The translations under genes were made by a program, and so were the position numbers. Source: Alphaproteobacteria bacterium (GTDB lineage Bacteria > Pseudomonadota > Alphaproteobacteria > Rs-D84). From it: a DNA stretch of 29,150 nt. Shown piece after piece: positions 8,785 to 16,287 of the stretch. The stretch covers positions 1 through 29,150 of the forward strand of contig JAGCET010000023.1 of the NCBI GenBank assembly GCA_017650505.1, read 5' to 3'. Each line of letters starts with the position of its first letter. Position 1 is the stretch's first letter. The notes beneath the pieces are model-generated. The model was not told the origin of the DNA. It saw only the letters and a list, made by a program, of their open reading frames with translations, and did no database searches.

Positions 8785-10851
8785 TTATTTTCCAACAACG
8801 AAATCGTCGCCATACCCGGCAACAGATTGGCCGCCAATATAACATTGGATGTCTTCAAAACCTTTCTTTAATTGGTTCTTTTTTACCAATTTACTGGTTA
8901 TGATTCCGCCCGCGGTCCCAAGCACGACCCCTGCGATACTGTCCGATGCCAAACGTGCAGTGTTAAAGTTCCCTTCGGCATCTTTCCATACCGACTTTTC
9001 GAATCCGCCCATTGTCGCAGATAACTTTTCGGCGGTAGCTTCGATTCCTTTGATCAATTCTTGGCGTTTTTGTTCGTTCACATATTCTTCTGTGTAATCA
9101 CATTTTTGATTTCGTATTTCTTTGTTGGAATCGTTGCACACGCATTTGCCGTCTTTGAATTCGGCATCAGCAATGTGGCGACAAGAACAAATACCGCCAA
9201 CCAATCTTGCGTTACTGTCATCGCAGACGCACTTCCCGTCGGCACCGACGCTTGTGAACGCAGGTTTGCAGTTGCAGTTTTCGTCCATATTATTCGGGTC
9301 AGAACAAACATTGGGTTTCGGAAGTATTAACACAGGTGGAACCACATTTTGATTCGGGTCAGGTTCATTTTGTTGTGGGGGTACCTGGTTTTCGTTTTCA
9401 TTTGGTTCGGTACCCGCGCGACACCATCCCATAGAACGTCCGTTTTTCTTAACAAGATATGTTCCTGGTTGACACGCGGTTGCGGCACAGACGCGTTCAT
9501 TTTTGTTCTTTTGAATACAACGGCCGGCGGTTGCGTATTGTGGCAATTTTGCGCCAACACAATCTGCATCGGTTTTGCAAGACTTTGCATTCGATGGCGC
9601 ATCGCCCGGTGTTGAGTTTTGGTCATTACTATTTCCATCTGGGATACACTTTGAACCGTCGCGGGTCATACCTTCGGGGCAAATCCAATACCAACATACA
9701 GTGCCATCGTTCAGATATTGACCGGCGGTGGTGATTTCATAATTCCCCGCAGAATCTTTTGGTTCTTCATATCCCGGACAATATTTTATGCGACATTCTC
9801 TGGACCAATGGTCGTTCAAGAACAGACCGCGGAATCCTTGGTCACTTTCGTGTTCTTTGCGGCCCTGGACGCATTTTCTGATATACGGAAAATCACAGAA
9901 CATTTCGCCACCGATGTCGACGTTGCGTGCCTTGATATTGGACATAGCCTTGGATGTATGACAGCAATTATATGTTCCAAAAACAGGGTCATATTCGCAA
10001 TCTGTTTCGGAAAATATTTTGCGTGCCGTGTGTATTGCGCCGGCAACTGCACCAACAGCAATAGCGGCCCCGTATGCAATCTGGCCACCAACGGGAATAA
10101 CGTTTATAATTGCGGCTGTACCCATTGCCATACCGGCACCATCGGCGGCACTGCGTGCAACATCGCCCCAAGTTGTTTTTCTTTCTTTTGCTTTTGCGTT
10201 ATCTGCAAAATCAACGGCGCTTACAACACCGCCAACCACCGCAAGTCCGGTCCCCAGTGCTTTGCCAACGGTGGAACCCGCCGCTTTGGCGGCCGTACCA
10301 CCCGCGTTGCCGCCCGCACCACCACCGCCGCCAGCCGGAGGGGTTGGTTTGGGTGTTGTGGTGCCCGGCCCAAGTTGTTTTGGTGCGGTCGTTCCGCCGG
10401 GGTTCCCGGCCGGTCCAATTGATTTTGTAGCGGTTGTTGCACTTGATGTGCTTGTTGTACTTGTTTTCGCGATATTTGGATCATATTTTGTGACTGCGGT
10501 TGTAGTTTTAGGTTGCGGTACCAATGCTTGGCTGTTTGCACTTGCTGTTGTGGTTCCGCCGCCGCCACCACCACCGGTGCCACCAAATCCACCACCTGTT
10601 GCGGTTTTAGGTGTTGCACCAAATTTACCGACCTTAGGGTTTGCTGTTGTGCTGTTTATGGTGTTCCCGGTGGCTCTGTATTGCTCTATTACTTTGTCGG
10701 CGCCGGCTTTGTTAAGGTTGCCGACTATCTCGCCATCTGACACAATTTGGTAATATCCATCGCCAGTGGAAAAAACATCTATGACATTCGCGCGTGATAT
10801 GGTTATGGAAACTATGCAGAATAATATTCCGATAAATATTTTTTTGTACAT
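8785..10851 (-). CDS. Secreted Gly/Thr-rich, glycine-zipper and Cys-rich protein, 688 aa
   Basis: Order of parts: signal peptide (1-21, cleavage after SRA); a short globular segment (22-65); a low-complexity Thr/Gly/Pro/Ser tract (70-185) with runs of Gly; a hydrophobic Gly/Ala-rich stretch (about 195-275) with repeated GxxxG, like glycine-zipper membrane-inserting domains; a cysteine-rich region (285-605) with several EGF/TIL-like knots (CNCKPAF, CVCDDSN, CSCRH, CVCNDSN); a charged helix; then a second hydrophobic GxxxG helix (about 638-656). The pattern suggests a disulfide-rich surface or exported protein that can insert in membranes. The AAAGGATAGAG leader precedes ATG 10851. It lies 56 bases upstream of the PagL-like gene on the same strand. 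Family not recognised; adhesin-like or toxin-like role is speculation. Confidence 0.7.
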   Translation of the reverse strand: MYKKIFIGILFCIVSITISRANVIDVFSTGDGYYQIVSDGEIVGNLNKAGADKVIEQYRATGNTINSTTANPKVGKFGATPKTATGGGFGGTGGGGGGGTTTASANSQALVPQPKTTTAVTKYDPNIAKTSTTSTSSATTATKSIGPAGNPGGTTAPKQLGPGTTTPKPTPPAGGGGGAGGNAGGTAAKAAGSTVGKALGTGLAVVGGVVSAVDFADNAKAKERKTTWGDVARSAADGAGMAMGTAAIINVIPVGGQIAYGAAIAVGAVAGAIHTARKIFSETDCEYDPVFGTYNCCHTSKAMSNIKARNVDIGGEMFCDFPYIRKCVQGRKEHESDQGFRGLFLNDHWSRECRIKYCPGYEEPKDSAGNYEITTAGQYLNDGTVCWYWICPEGMTRDGSKCIPDGNSNDQNSTPGDAPSNAKSCKTDADCVGAKLPQYATAGRCIQKNKNERVCAATACQPGTYLVKKNGRSMGWCRAGTEPNENENQVPPQQNEPDPNQNVVPPVLILPKPNVCSDPNNMDENCNCKPAFTSVGADGKCVCDDSNARLVGGICSCRHIADAEFKDGKCVCNDSNKEIRNQKCDYTEEYVNEQKRQELIKGIEATAEKLSATMGGFEKSVWKDAEGNFNTARLASDSIAGVVLGTAGGIITSKLVKKNQLKKGFEDIQCYIGGQSVAGYGDDFVVGK

Positions 10852-10983
10852 TCTCTATCCTTTATTTATAACCCAAGACCAACAGCCACGAACCGAAATC
10901 TTGTTCGTTTTGTTGAACTATTTTATCATAAAATCGATGCCTGAACAATATTTTTATATGACAGTTTTTAAAGTTATAATTTC

Positions 10984-11011
10984 TTGCATTTGGAAAAATG
11001 GCTGTTATAAT
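10984..11011 (+). promoter_or_regulatory. Promoter of tRNA-Met
   Basis: TTGCAT (10984-10989), a 16-base spacer and a perfect TATAAT (11006-11011) lie 20 bases upstream of the tRNA 5' end. No other start is needed to explain expression of the tRNA. Confidence 0.7.
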
Positions 11012-11031
11012 GTGGTCATTCGTTTTCCATT

Positions 11032-11106
11032 GGCGGCGTAGCTCAGTGGTAGAGCAGAGGAATCATAATCCTTTGGTCAGGGGTCCGAATCCCTTCGCCG
11101 CTACCA
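11032..11106 (+). tRNA. tRNA-Met (CAT anticodon), elongator type
   Basis: The cloverleaf is complete: acceptor GGCGGCG/CGCCGCT with a G-U first pair, D arm GCTC-AGTGGTA-GAGC, anticodon stem GAGGA/TCCTT with loop ATCATAA (anticodon CAT), and a T arm AGGGG/CCCTT with TCCGAAT loop, then ACCA encoded. The acceptor and D arm match elongator tRNA-Met of alphaproteobacteria better than initiator tRNA (which has an unpaired first position) or tRNA-Ile2. CAT anticodons can belong to tRNA-Ile(k2C), so identity is likely but not certain. Its 3' 45 bases are repeated exactly at 12042-12086. Confidence 0.88.
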
Positions 11107-11112
11107 AAAATT

Positions 11113-11140
11113 AAATCGGGCTTGTCCCGATTTTGTTTTT
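11113..11140 (+). terminator. Rho-independent terminator after tRNA-Met
   Basis: AAATCGGG (11113-11120), loop CTTGT, CCCGATTTT (11126-11134), then GTTTTT. Stem of 8 pairs with a T-rich tail, 7 bases after the tRNA CCA. It would have come in with the mobile element if the upstream tRNA 3' half is the element-borne copy. Confidence 0.7.
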
Positions 11141-11407
11141 GGTATAGTCCGCGGTGGATGAGGACCCGCGGGTCCGACACGATAGCCGGTTTTGCAAGCT
11201 TTGGCGTAGCGAAACCGTTGCGAGTGGAAAAGGGCCCATTGCAGAGCAATGGGAATATACAATCCCTTCGCCATATAGTCATACAATAAAAACATCTAAA
11301 AAACTGGCAAAATCGATAAATTTTCGCAAAATTTCTACACAACGGATACACAAGCGTTTTCACGAACAAAAAATCGCCCAAATGGGTGGGCTGATCGTAT
11401 ATGGCTT

Positions 11408-11815
11408 TTATCTGGGCCGTCTTGCATCCCAACCAAACATAGTTATGCGCAAATTGTGACGATGAAATGCAAAAAGTTCGCCCGTAACAACACTTGTAAT
11501 ACTTTTCACCCCGTATCCAGCCCCATCAACTACATATACCCACTGTGTGATATCATTATTTGATAGTTTTGCACGCGCCCAAATATGTTGTCCTGGTTTT
11601 TTTGATGGGGTGCCAACGGTATCCATCTCCCCTTGTGTTTCAGATGCCAAGCAATGAAGTTCCGTAAAGTTATAAAGTTTGCTTAATATTGGGAAGTCAA
11701 TCAAGGAGTCTCTTACAAGTGTGGGGTAAAGCTCCTGACCACGGTACGATGTGGCTGGATTGTTGCCGATGAAAGCACCGTTTACTTTTAGAGTTACATA
11801 ATCTAGATTTGTCAT
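11408..11815 (-). CDS. Hypothetical cargo protein of the tRNA-Met island, 135 aa
   Basis: ATG 11815 is preceded by AAGGCGAAC, an acceptable ribosome site, and by a T/A-rich region. The protein (starting MTNLDYVTLKVNGAFIGNN) has no signal peptide, is mostly beta-predicted, with Gly/Asn turns and a central QWVYVVDGAGYGVKSI segment; it ends FGWDARRPR. I do not recognise the family. It is the only open frame of substance between the two tRNA-Met repeats, so if the island is real this is its cargo or a phage structural remnant. It could also be a C-terminally altered remnant, since the last few codons read through non-coding-looking sequence. Confidence 0.45.
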   Translation of the reverse strand: MTNLDYVTLKVNGAFIGNNPATSYRGQELYPTLVRDSLIDFPILSKLYNFTELHCLASETQGEMDTVGTPSKKPGQHIWARAKLSNNDITQWVYVVDGAGYGVKSITSVVTGELFAFHRHNLRITMFGWDARRPR

Positions 11816-12041
11816 TGTTCGCCTTTTTTTTTATGATATATCAATTATTATCTTTGTCAAGATTTTCTTTCAGAAATCGATTTTTAGCGGGAAACGGGAT
11901 GCATGTTGATTTGGTTATAAATGCATACAGTATTTTTGGATGTGTGGTTCTACACATTCTCTACACAAAGAAAAAATAGACACATCAAAAAATCGCTGTA
12001 TACGGCAGAAAACATGGTTATGCGGTTTTGGTGTCCGATAC

Positions 12042-12086
12042 ATCATAATCCTTTGGTCAGGGGTCCGAATCCCTTCGCCGCTACCA
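12042..12086 (+). pseudogene. tRNA-Met 3'-half fragment (probable att site)
   Basis: Identical over 45 bases to 11062-11106: half the anticodon loop, the 3' anticodon strand, variable loop, T arm, 3' acceptor strand and CCA. It lacks the 5' acceptor and D arm, so it cannot be a functional tRNA. It is followed by the strongest hairpin terminator of the region, suggesting this was the original end of the chromosomal tRNA gene before integration restored the tRNA at the upstream end. Confidence 0.85.
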
Positions 12087-12087
12087 C

Positions 12088-12137
12088 GAATTTTCTAAAA
12101 ATACCGGCATTTGTCGGTATTTTTGTTTAGAAAATTC
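12088..12137 (+). terminator. Long hairpin terminator after the tRNA fragment
   Basis: GAATTTTCTAAA (12088-12099) pairs with TTTAGAAAATTC (12126-12137), and inside it AATACCG pairs with CGGTATT around a GCATTTGT loop, followed by TTTTG. The inner hairpin with its T run works as a terminator; the outer AT-rich arms nearly double its length. Confidence 0.65.
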
Positions 12138-12309
12138 AGTGCCGCGCCGGAGCATAGTGCAGTTACCGAAAAATATTTAATTTATAAACAGTGTTTGTTT
12201 TCTAAAATTAAGCACAAGCGTAGGCGGGCCTCGTCTGATTTATCCCGGTTTTAATTTTTGTATAGTCGCGAGTGGATAAGACCACAGATTTTTATACTAA
12301 TTTGTGTTT
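12138..12309. other. Gene-free gap with a degenerate copy of the tRNA-flanking motif
   Basis: No reading frame is supported here. 12244-12284 is about 70% identical, in direct orientation, to 11126-11166, which follows the other tRNA copy; both share GTATAGTC followed by a GTGGAT core. A third shorter relative (GCGAGTGGAAAAGGGCCC) occurs at 11219-11236. This indicates duplicated flanking DNA rather than a single clean insertion. Confidence 0.4.
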
Positions 12310-13083
12310 TTATTTTGATTCTGCTTCTTGTATTTTGTTTCGAAGTTCGGGTTCGTTTGTTGTTATCCATTCAAATGCTTTGTCCATAAAATCATAAATA
12401 TCTTTACGGTTTAGATATAAATGCTTCATAATATCAAATATCTGTTCTCCATTTGTTGTCATATCATAAAAGTATGAATAGGCAATATATTTTGGTTGTT
12501 CTATCAAATCATTTATATCTGAATTACGAATAATGGTTTCGACTACTATCTCTGACAACAGCCATTTAATACTTGGAAAATCATATTCAGACGTATCATC
12601 GCCAAAATGCTTGTTCCAGAAATAGAACCACACAAAATGTGTTATTTCATGTAAAGCCGTTGTTATCGCATATGTTGGGTCAAAATAATAGTAAATATCA
12701 AAACTGTGGGTTTTAATGTCGCGTGGGCAAATCGGGTTTAATCCGACATAAGCAACCATATCATTCAATATATTTCTACAATCGTTGTTAAATGCCTGGG
12801 AAAAAGCAATTTCTGCTTTGGTTGATACGCTGTTCCATTTGTTTTGAAATGTTTGTATAGAGTTTTCTATGATTTGTTTTCTTGTTTCTGCCTGAATCTT
12901 CATTTTACTGGTAATATATTCAAAACGTTTTTCTTCGGACAAAGACCTGGCATATTCATAATTCAAATCAGGATATGCTTTGAACAACTGCTTCTGCCAC
13001 CATATCGGGGTGTTATCCTTTTGGTGAAACAGTATAAAATCGATATCAGAATCAAAATCTTTATATTGCCAATTCAGTTTCAT
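12310..13083 (-). CDS. HExxH zinc-metalloprotease-like protein, 257 aa
   Basis: TTALHEITHFVWF (HEITH at 145-149) is the zinc-binding helix of gluzincin-type metalloproteases: two histidine ligands and the catalytic glutamate. A helix 29 residues later, WLLSEIVVE (E178 or E182), can supply the third ligand. The rest is helical and rich in aromatic and charged residues, with no signal peptide or membrane helix, so it is probably cytoplasmic. The N-terminus (KLNWQYKDFDSDIDFILF) is not recognised. ATG 13083 follows AGGGATAACG, 9 bases after the FlaR-like gene, as the third gene of a three-gene cassette. Family and substrate unknown. Base composition is visibly more AT-rich than gyrB or aspS. Confidence 0.6.
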   Translation of the reverse strand: MKLNWQYKDFDSDIDFILFHQKDNTPIWWQKQLFKAYPDLNYEYARSLSEEKRFEYITSKMKIQAETRKQIIENSIQTFQNKWNSVSTKAEIAFSQAFNNDCRNILNDMVAYVGLNPICPRDIKTHSFDIYYYFDPTYAITTALHEITHFVWFYFWNKHFGDDTSEYDFPSIKWLLSEIVVETIIRNSDINDLIEQPKYIAYSYFYDMTTNGEQIFDIMKHLYLNRKDIYDFMDKAFEWITTNEPELRNKIQEAESK

Positions 13084-13092
13084 TCGTTATCC

Positions 13093-13563
13093 CTATTTTT
13101 TTATTTTATAAACTTTGGTTCGGTTTGGTATTTTGTTTAGTATTATTGGTAAAGTATCACGGTCATAATGCCAAGTCCATTTTATACCATTCCATAAATC
13201 GCTTAATGTTTCTTTATAAGTAGATTTTTCAATACCTAATTCTCTTTTTATATAACGTTTAATCAGACGATATATACGTGTGGTTTTCAAAGTGGAAACA
13301 ATATGTATTTCTGTGGCACGTTCAAGAATAGGATTTACCCAATCAGAAAAAGAAGCACCTTCGGATACCCAATTTTGTTTGGCTGCAAACTTTTTTGCCA
13401 TATTTGTTCGTTCTACTTCATTGCGTTTACGTGGTTTTGAACCTGAATTATCGTGATATATTTCGTCTAAACAACACAATGGCAAATTCAATTTGTTTGC
13501 TAATTCACGAGCATATGTTGTTTTTCCTGAACCCGGTGCACCGATAATATGGATTCTTGGCAT
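13093..13563 (-). CDS. FlaR-like P-loop kinase (adenylate-kinase-like)
   Basis: The 156-aa product begins MPRIHIIGAPGSGKTTYA with a Walker A at residues 8-16, then CLDEIYHDN (substrate or Mg-binding Asp/Glu), a WVSEGASFSDW segment, an EIHIVSTL strand and an Arg-rich lid helix (RIYRLIKRYIKREL). This order is that of the small nucleoside/nucleotide kinase-like proteins annotated as DNA topology modulation protein FlaR. They phosphorylate an uncharacterised small molecule; no DNA-topology activity can be inferred. The gene starts 10 bases after the GNAT-nucleotidyltransferase gene, and the next gene starts 9 bases after it, so all three are one transcript. Confidence 0.7.
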   Translation of the reverse strand: MPRIHIIGAPGSGKTTYARELANKLNLPLCCLDEIYHDNSGSKPRKRNEVERTNMAKKFAAKQNWVSEGASFSDWVNPILERATEIHIVSTLKTTRIYRLIKRYIKRELGIEKSTYKETLSDLWNGIKWTWHYDRDTLPIILNKIPNRTKVYKIKK

Positions 13564-13573
13564 TTATGATTCC

Positions 13574-14887
13574 CTATCTTTTTTCAATCTTACGTTTGCC
13601 ACGAAATTGGCCTATATCAAATCCACCACCAGATTTCATAACAAAATTATACAATTTTGTAATTGCCGGTATTTTATCTTTTTGTTTTGCATTGAAACAA
13701 TCCAACAGAAGTTTTGTAAATTTCTTGTCTGGTAAAATATCTGCATGATAACGTTTGGCAAAATCTTTATCGGTCAGAATCTTTTGTATTTTTGCATGCG
13801 ATACATGCGGTAAACAGTTAAAGTCATAATAACATTCAATCAATTTATCAACCAATGTCCAATAGAGCAAATCTATTGGATACCCGTCTTGTTTTAATGA
13901 TAGCATATCGTCATATCTGCACCACAATCCATATTTTCTAAAATCATTAGAATATTTAGAAAATGGTTTTATTTTCATTTTCAATTCACGAATAGATTGT
14001 TGGCGCAGTTTTTTCATTACACCGTTTCTATCATATAAAATCTTGCCATATGCAAACATATTTTGGTTTATTGGCGCATGACTATCTAAACCAGATTTCA
14101 TATATTCTTGGTTTTTCCAAATTGGGTTTATTGTGTATTCAAGCAGGAATCCATCAACATAACAATTTGATTTTTCTTGCCATCCCAAATCGTCAGAAGC
14201 GATAATCGTAACATCTATATCTGAAAACTTGTTTTGATTTCCACTGGCATAACTGCCACACAGCACAGCACCTTCGAACCAAGGTTTGTTGATATATCGT
14301 TGCATAAATTTATCAAGTGCCTTTTCCCACTTTTGCATTTGTTGTCCTTTTGTTGTATTTATCCATACACGATGTTCGGCGTGTCCATCTACAAAACTGT
14401 CTGGAATTTGTTCGCCGCCATACATTTTTAGCAATCCGCAAATGGCACGATATGATGCAGAATTGTTTGCATCACATGTCATAAGGACGCGATTTAACCC
14501 TAATTTATATGCTTCGTTTAGGCATAGTTTGATTCCAATAAAACTTGAAAATTTTCCCCGATGTTTTGGTGTAATGTTTGCAGCAATGTGGCCACCCCAT
14601 TGTTCAAGGTTTGGTGTTAAATAGTGTCTTATTACAAATGTGCCAATGAATTCTTTGCCGTCTATTAACCAAAATGTGGTACCAGGAACGTATCCATCGG
14701 CCAGATTTTTTCCTTTTGATTGTTCGTCTGTTTGTTTAAACCATTCGTCTGATTTGTTTTCTGATATTGCCTTTATCAAAGATTTGATGGCCACGTCTTT
14801 AAACGGGTTTGTGTCTTGTTTGTAATCGTTAAATGCTTTCAGGAATGGTTTTAAATACTTTTTTGATGGTTTTACAAGTTGCAACAT
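13574..14887 (-). CDS. GNAT acetyltransferase fused to a nucleotidyltransferase, 437 aa
   Basis: Residues 1-180 form a GNAT domain: GYVPGTTFWLIDGKEFIGTFVIRH is the beta-strand core, NITPKHRGKFSSFIGIKL (about 105-120) is the acetyl-CoA pyrophosphate loop (R-G-K), and LMTCDANNSASYRAICGL is the following helix, as in COG3981-type acetyltransferases. Residues about 185-437 form a pol-beta type nucleotidyltransferase: GSYASGNQNKFSDIDVTII (G211-S212, D223 and D225 bind metal-ATP), followed by a helical C-terminal domain as in aminoglycoside nucleotidyltransferases. Both domains keep key residues. The reaction is unknown; both families modify antibiotics, nucleotides or proteins. The gene has an AAAGGA site and the promoter at 14915-14943. 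No HEPN-type RX4-6H partner is adjacent. Confidence 0.75.
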   Translation of the reverse strand: MLQLVKPSKKYLKPFLKAFNDYKQDTNPFKDVAIKSLIKAISENKSDEWFKQTDEQSKGKNLADGYVPGTTFWLIDGKEFIGTFVIRHYLTPNLEQWGGHIAANITPKHRGKFSSFIGIKLCLNEAYKLGLNRVLMTCDANNSASYRAICGLLKMYGGEQIPDSFVDGHAEHRVWINTTKGQQMQKWEKALDKFMQRYINKPWFEGAVLCGSYASGNQNKFSDIDVTIIASDDLGWQEKSNCYVDGFLLEYTINPIWKNQEYMKSGLDSHAPINQNMFAYGKILYDRNGVMKKLRQQSIRELKMKIKPFSKYSNDFRKYGLWCRYDDMLSLKQDGYPIDLLYWTLVDKLIECYYDFNCLPHVSHAKIQKILTDKDFAKRYHADILPDKKFTKLLLDCFNAKQKDKIPAITKLYNFVMKSGGGFDIGQFRGKRKIEKR

Positions 14888-14914
14888 TTTGTGCGTATCC
14901 TTTTATTATTGTTT

Positions 14915-14943
14915 ATTATACCATAAAGAGTGGGTTTACTCAA
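14915..14943 (-). promoter_or_regulatory. Promoter of the three-gene cassette
   Basis: On the minus strand TTGAGT (complement of 14938-14943), a 17-base spacer and TATAAT (complement of 14915-14920) are followed 27 bases later by the GNAT-nucleotidyltransferase ATG with an AAAGGA ribosome site. It is among the best matches to consensus in the window. Confidence 0.7.
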
Positions 14944-14997
14944 ATGTGTGTAAGTTTTGTTTTGCAAAATGTTAAATAACATTTAATATACATAATT

Positions 14998-15681
14998 ATG
15001 AATAAAAAACAGATTCTTGGTTCGTTGTATGCGGCGGCGGATGCGGAATACCGTGATTTTAATTCTGGTTTGATTCCGACGGTTAATGCGACGCGATTTA
15101 TTGGTGTGCGGACGCCAGTGCTGCGTGCGATGGCGCGTGATATTGTGCTGGGTGGGGGTGCGGATGAATTTATTGCGGATTTGCCACATAAATTTTTCGA
15201 AGAAAACCAATTGCACGCGTTTGTTATATCAGAATTTCGCGATTTTGATGTGGCGATACTGGCGATTGACCGGTTTTTGCCGTATGTTGATAATTGGGCC
15301 ACGTGCGACCAGATGAATCCAAAAACTTTTGCAAAAAAAGCCGATAAACTTTTGCCATATATAAAAAAATGGATTAAATCAAAACACACCTATACAGTGC
15401 GTTTCGCTGTACTCTGCCTTATGCGGTATTTTATGGATTCAAAATTTGATGTGAAATATGCCGATATGGTTTTGGCGATAACAACGGATGAATACTATAT
15501 AAACATGATGCGGGCGTGGTATTTTGCAACCGCCGCGGCTAAACACTTTGATGCTGTTTTGCCGTATTTTGAAAAATTAGATTCTTGGACGCGTGCGCGC
15601 GCAATTCAAAAGGCCACAGAATCCTATCGCGTTAGCCCGGAACACAAGGTAATATTAAAAAGAAAAAAGGAGTCGTTATGA
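14998..15681 (+). CDS. AlkD-like DNA alkylation repair protein
   Basis: The 227-aa product is all-helical and matches the AlkD/DNA-alkylation-repair HEAT-repeat family: IGVRTPVLRAMARDI near the N-terminus, LPHKFFEENQLHAFVIS, DRFLPYVDNWATCDQM (with the conserved NW-x-x-CD in mid-protein), then RFAVLCLMRYFMD. AlkD excises N3- and N7-alkylpurines without flipping the base, using Trp, Trp and Asp residues; the WATCD segment supplies likely counterparts. Length (about 230) is normal. No ribosome site is visible before ATG 14998; TAATAT (14984-14989) 16 bases after TTGCAA (14962-14967) implies transcription starting at or next to the ATG. The nitroreductase gene overlaps by 4 bases. Confidence 0.8.
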   Translation: MNKKQILGSLYAAADAEYRDFNSGLIPTVNATRFIGVRTPVLRAMARDIVLGGGADEFIADLPHKFFEENQLHAFVISEFRDFDVAILAIDRFLPYVDNWATCDQMNPKTFAKKADKLLPYIKKWIKSKHTYTVRFAVLCLMRYFMDSKFDVKYADMVLAITTDEYYINMMRAWYFATAAAKHFDAVLPYFEKLDSWTRARAIQKATESYRVSPEHKVILKRKKESL

Positions 15682-16265
15682 GCAGTTTTATTGAAATAAT
15701 TAAAAATCGCCGGTCGGTGTATTCATTGAAAAAAGATTTGCCAGTTTTTGAAGATAAAATTTTAAAACTTGTGAATGATTGTGTGCGCTATGTGCCCGAT
15801 GCGTTCAATATGAAAAGTCAGCGTGTGGTCATCATAATGGGGGACAAGAATGTTGATTTTTGGAATGCGGTTTATGATGAAATGGTTAAAACCACGGGCG
15901 GTCGGTTTTCGCGGGAACGCACAGATTCTTTTGCCGCGGGTGCGGGGACGATACTTTATTTTTATGATGATGCGGTTGTGAACGAAACCCGGCGCAGGTA
16001 TCCGTTGTATGCCGAAAATTTTCACGATTGGATTATGCAATCAAACGGAATGTTGCAATTTGCAGTGTGGACAGGTTTGCGTACGTTGGGGGTGGGGGCG
16101 AACCTGCAACACTATAATCCGGCCATAGATGAAATGGTGCGGGCGCGTTTTGGGTTGCCGGAAACGTGGACATTGGTTGCGCAAATGCCGTTTGGTGGAA
16201 TCGCCGTCGCCCCCGAAAAGCGGCCCGATGAAGACGTGGATTGGCGTGTTAGGGTGGTGGGGTAA
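15678..16265 (+). CDS. Nitroreductase-family FMN oxidoreductase
   Basis: The 195-aa product starts MSSFIEIIKNRRSVYSL, with the RRS FMN-phosphate-binding motif of the nitroreductase fold, then AFNMKSQRVVIIMG (PxxxNxQxxRxV-like), FAAGAGTILYFYDD, MLQFAVWTGLRTLGVGANLQHY (helix and loop over the flavin), and a C-terminal AQMPFGGIAVAPEKR strand. It resembles the short YdgI/HBN1-like subgroup acting on nitro compounds, quinones or fatty-acid-related substrates with NAD(P)H; the physiological substrate cannot be told. Its ATG overlaps the AlkD-like stop (ATGA), with AAAGGAG just upstream, so the two are coupled. The gene ends at a hairpin terminator related to the palindromic repeats. Confidence 0.85.
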   Translation: MSSFIEIIKNRRSVYSLKKDLPVFEDKILKLVNDCVRYVPDAFNMKSQRVVIIMGDKNVDFWNAVYDEMVKTTGGRFSRERTDSFAAGAGTILYFYDDAVVNETRRRYPLYAENFHDWIMQSNGMLQFAVWTGLRTLGVGANLQHYNPAIDEMVRARFGLPETWTLVAQMPFGGIAVAPEKRPDEDVDWRVRVVG

Positions 16266-16287
16266 AAAGACCACCTCCCGGCTTCGC

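Larger units (their letters stand above)
11062..12086. mobile_element. Relic island bounded by a tRNA-Met 3'-half direct repeat
   Basis: The 45 bases 11062-11106 (anticodon loop to CCA of tRNA-Met) recur without a mismatch at 12042-12086. This is the standard footprint of site-specific integration by a tyrosine recombinase into a tRNA 3' end. The enclosed 935 bases hold one gene (11408-11815, minus), several hairpins (a 14-bp palindrome at 11162-11175; CCCATTGC-AGA-GCAATGGG at 11234-11252) and no integrase, so it is a deleted relic or a satellite that needs an integrase from elsewhere. A further 12-base piece of the tRNA (AATCCCTTCGCC, 11261-11272) and an 11-base direct repeat CAAAAAATCGC (11367-11377 and 11986-11996), each preceded by CTACACAA, suggest earlier rounds or arm-type sites. 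Repeats are seen; the mobile origin is inferred. Confidence 0.65.

Noticed and set aside
10019..10753. 244-aa plus-strand frame rich in Pro, Ala and Val
   Set aside because: It is the shadow of the Gly/Thr/Ala-rich part of the secreted protein; composition follows from the real frame and it has no ribosome site.
11043..11432. 129-aa minus-strand frame containing GEGIRTPDQRIM
   Set aside because: It is the reverse strand of tRNA-Met plus flanking sequence; this peptide is a well-known false product of tRNA antisense frames.
13574..14887. MNT/HEPN-type toxin-antitoxin pair
   Set aside because: The nucleotidyltransferase is part of a large GNAT fusion and no neighbouring protein shows the HEPN RX4-6H motif.
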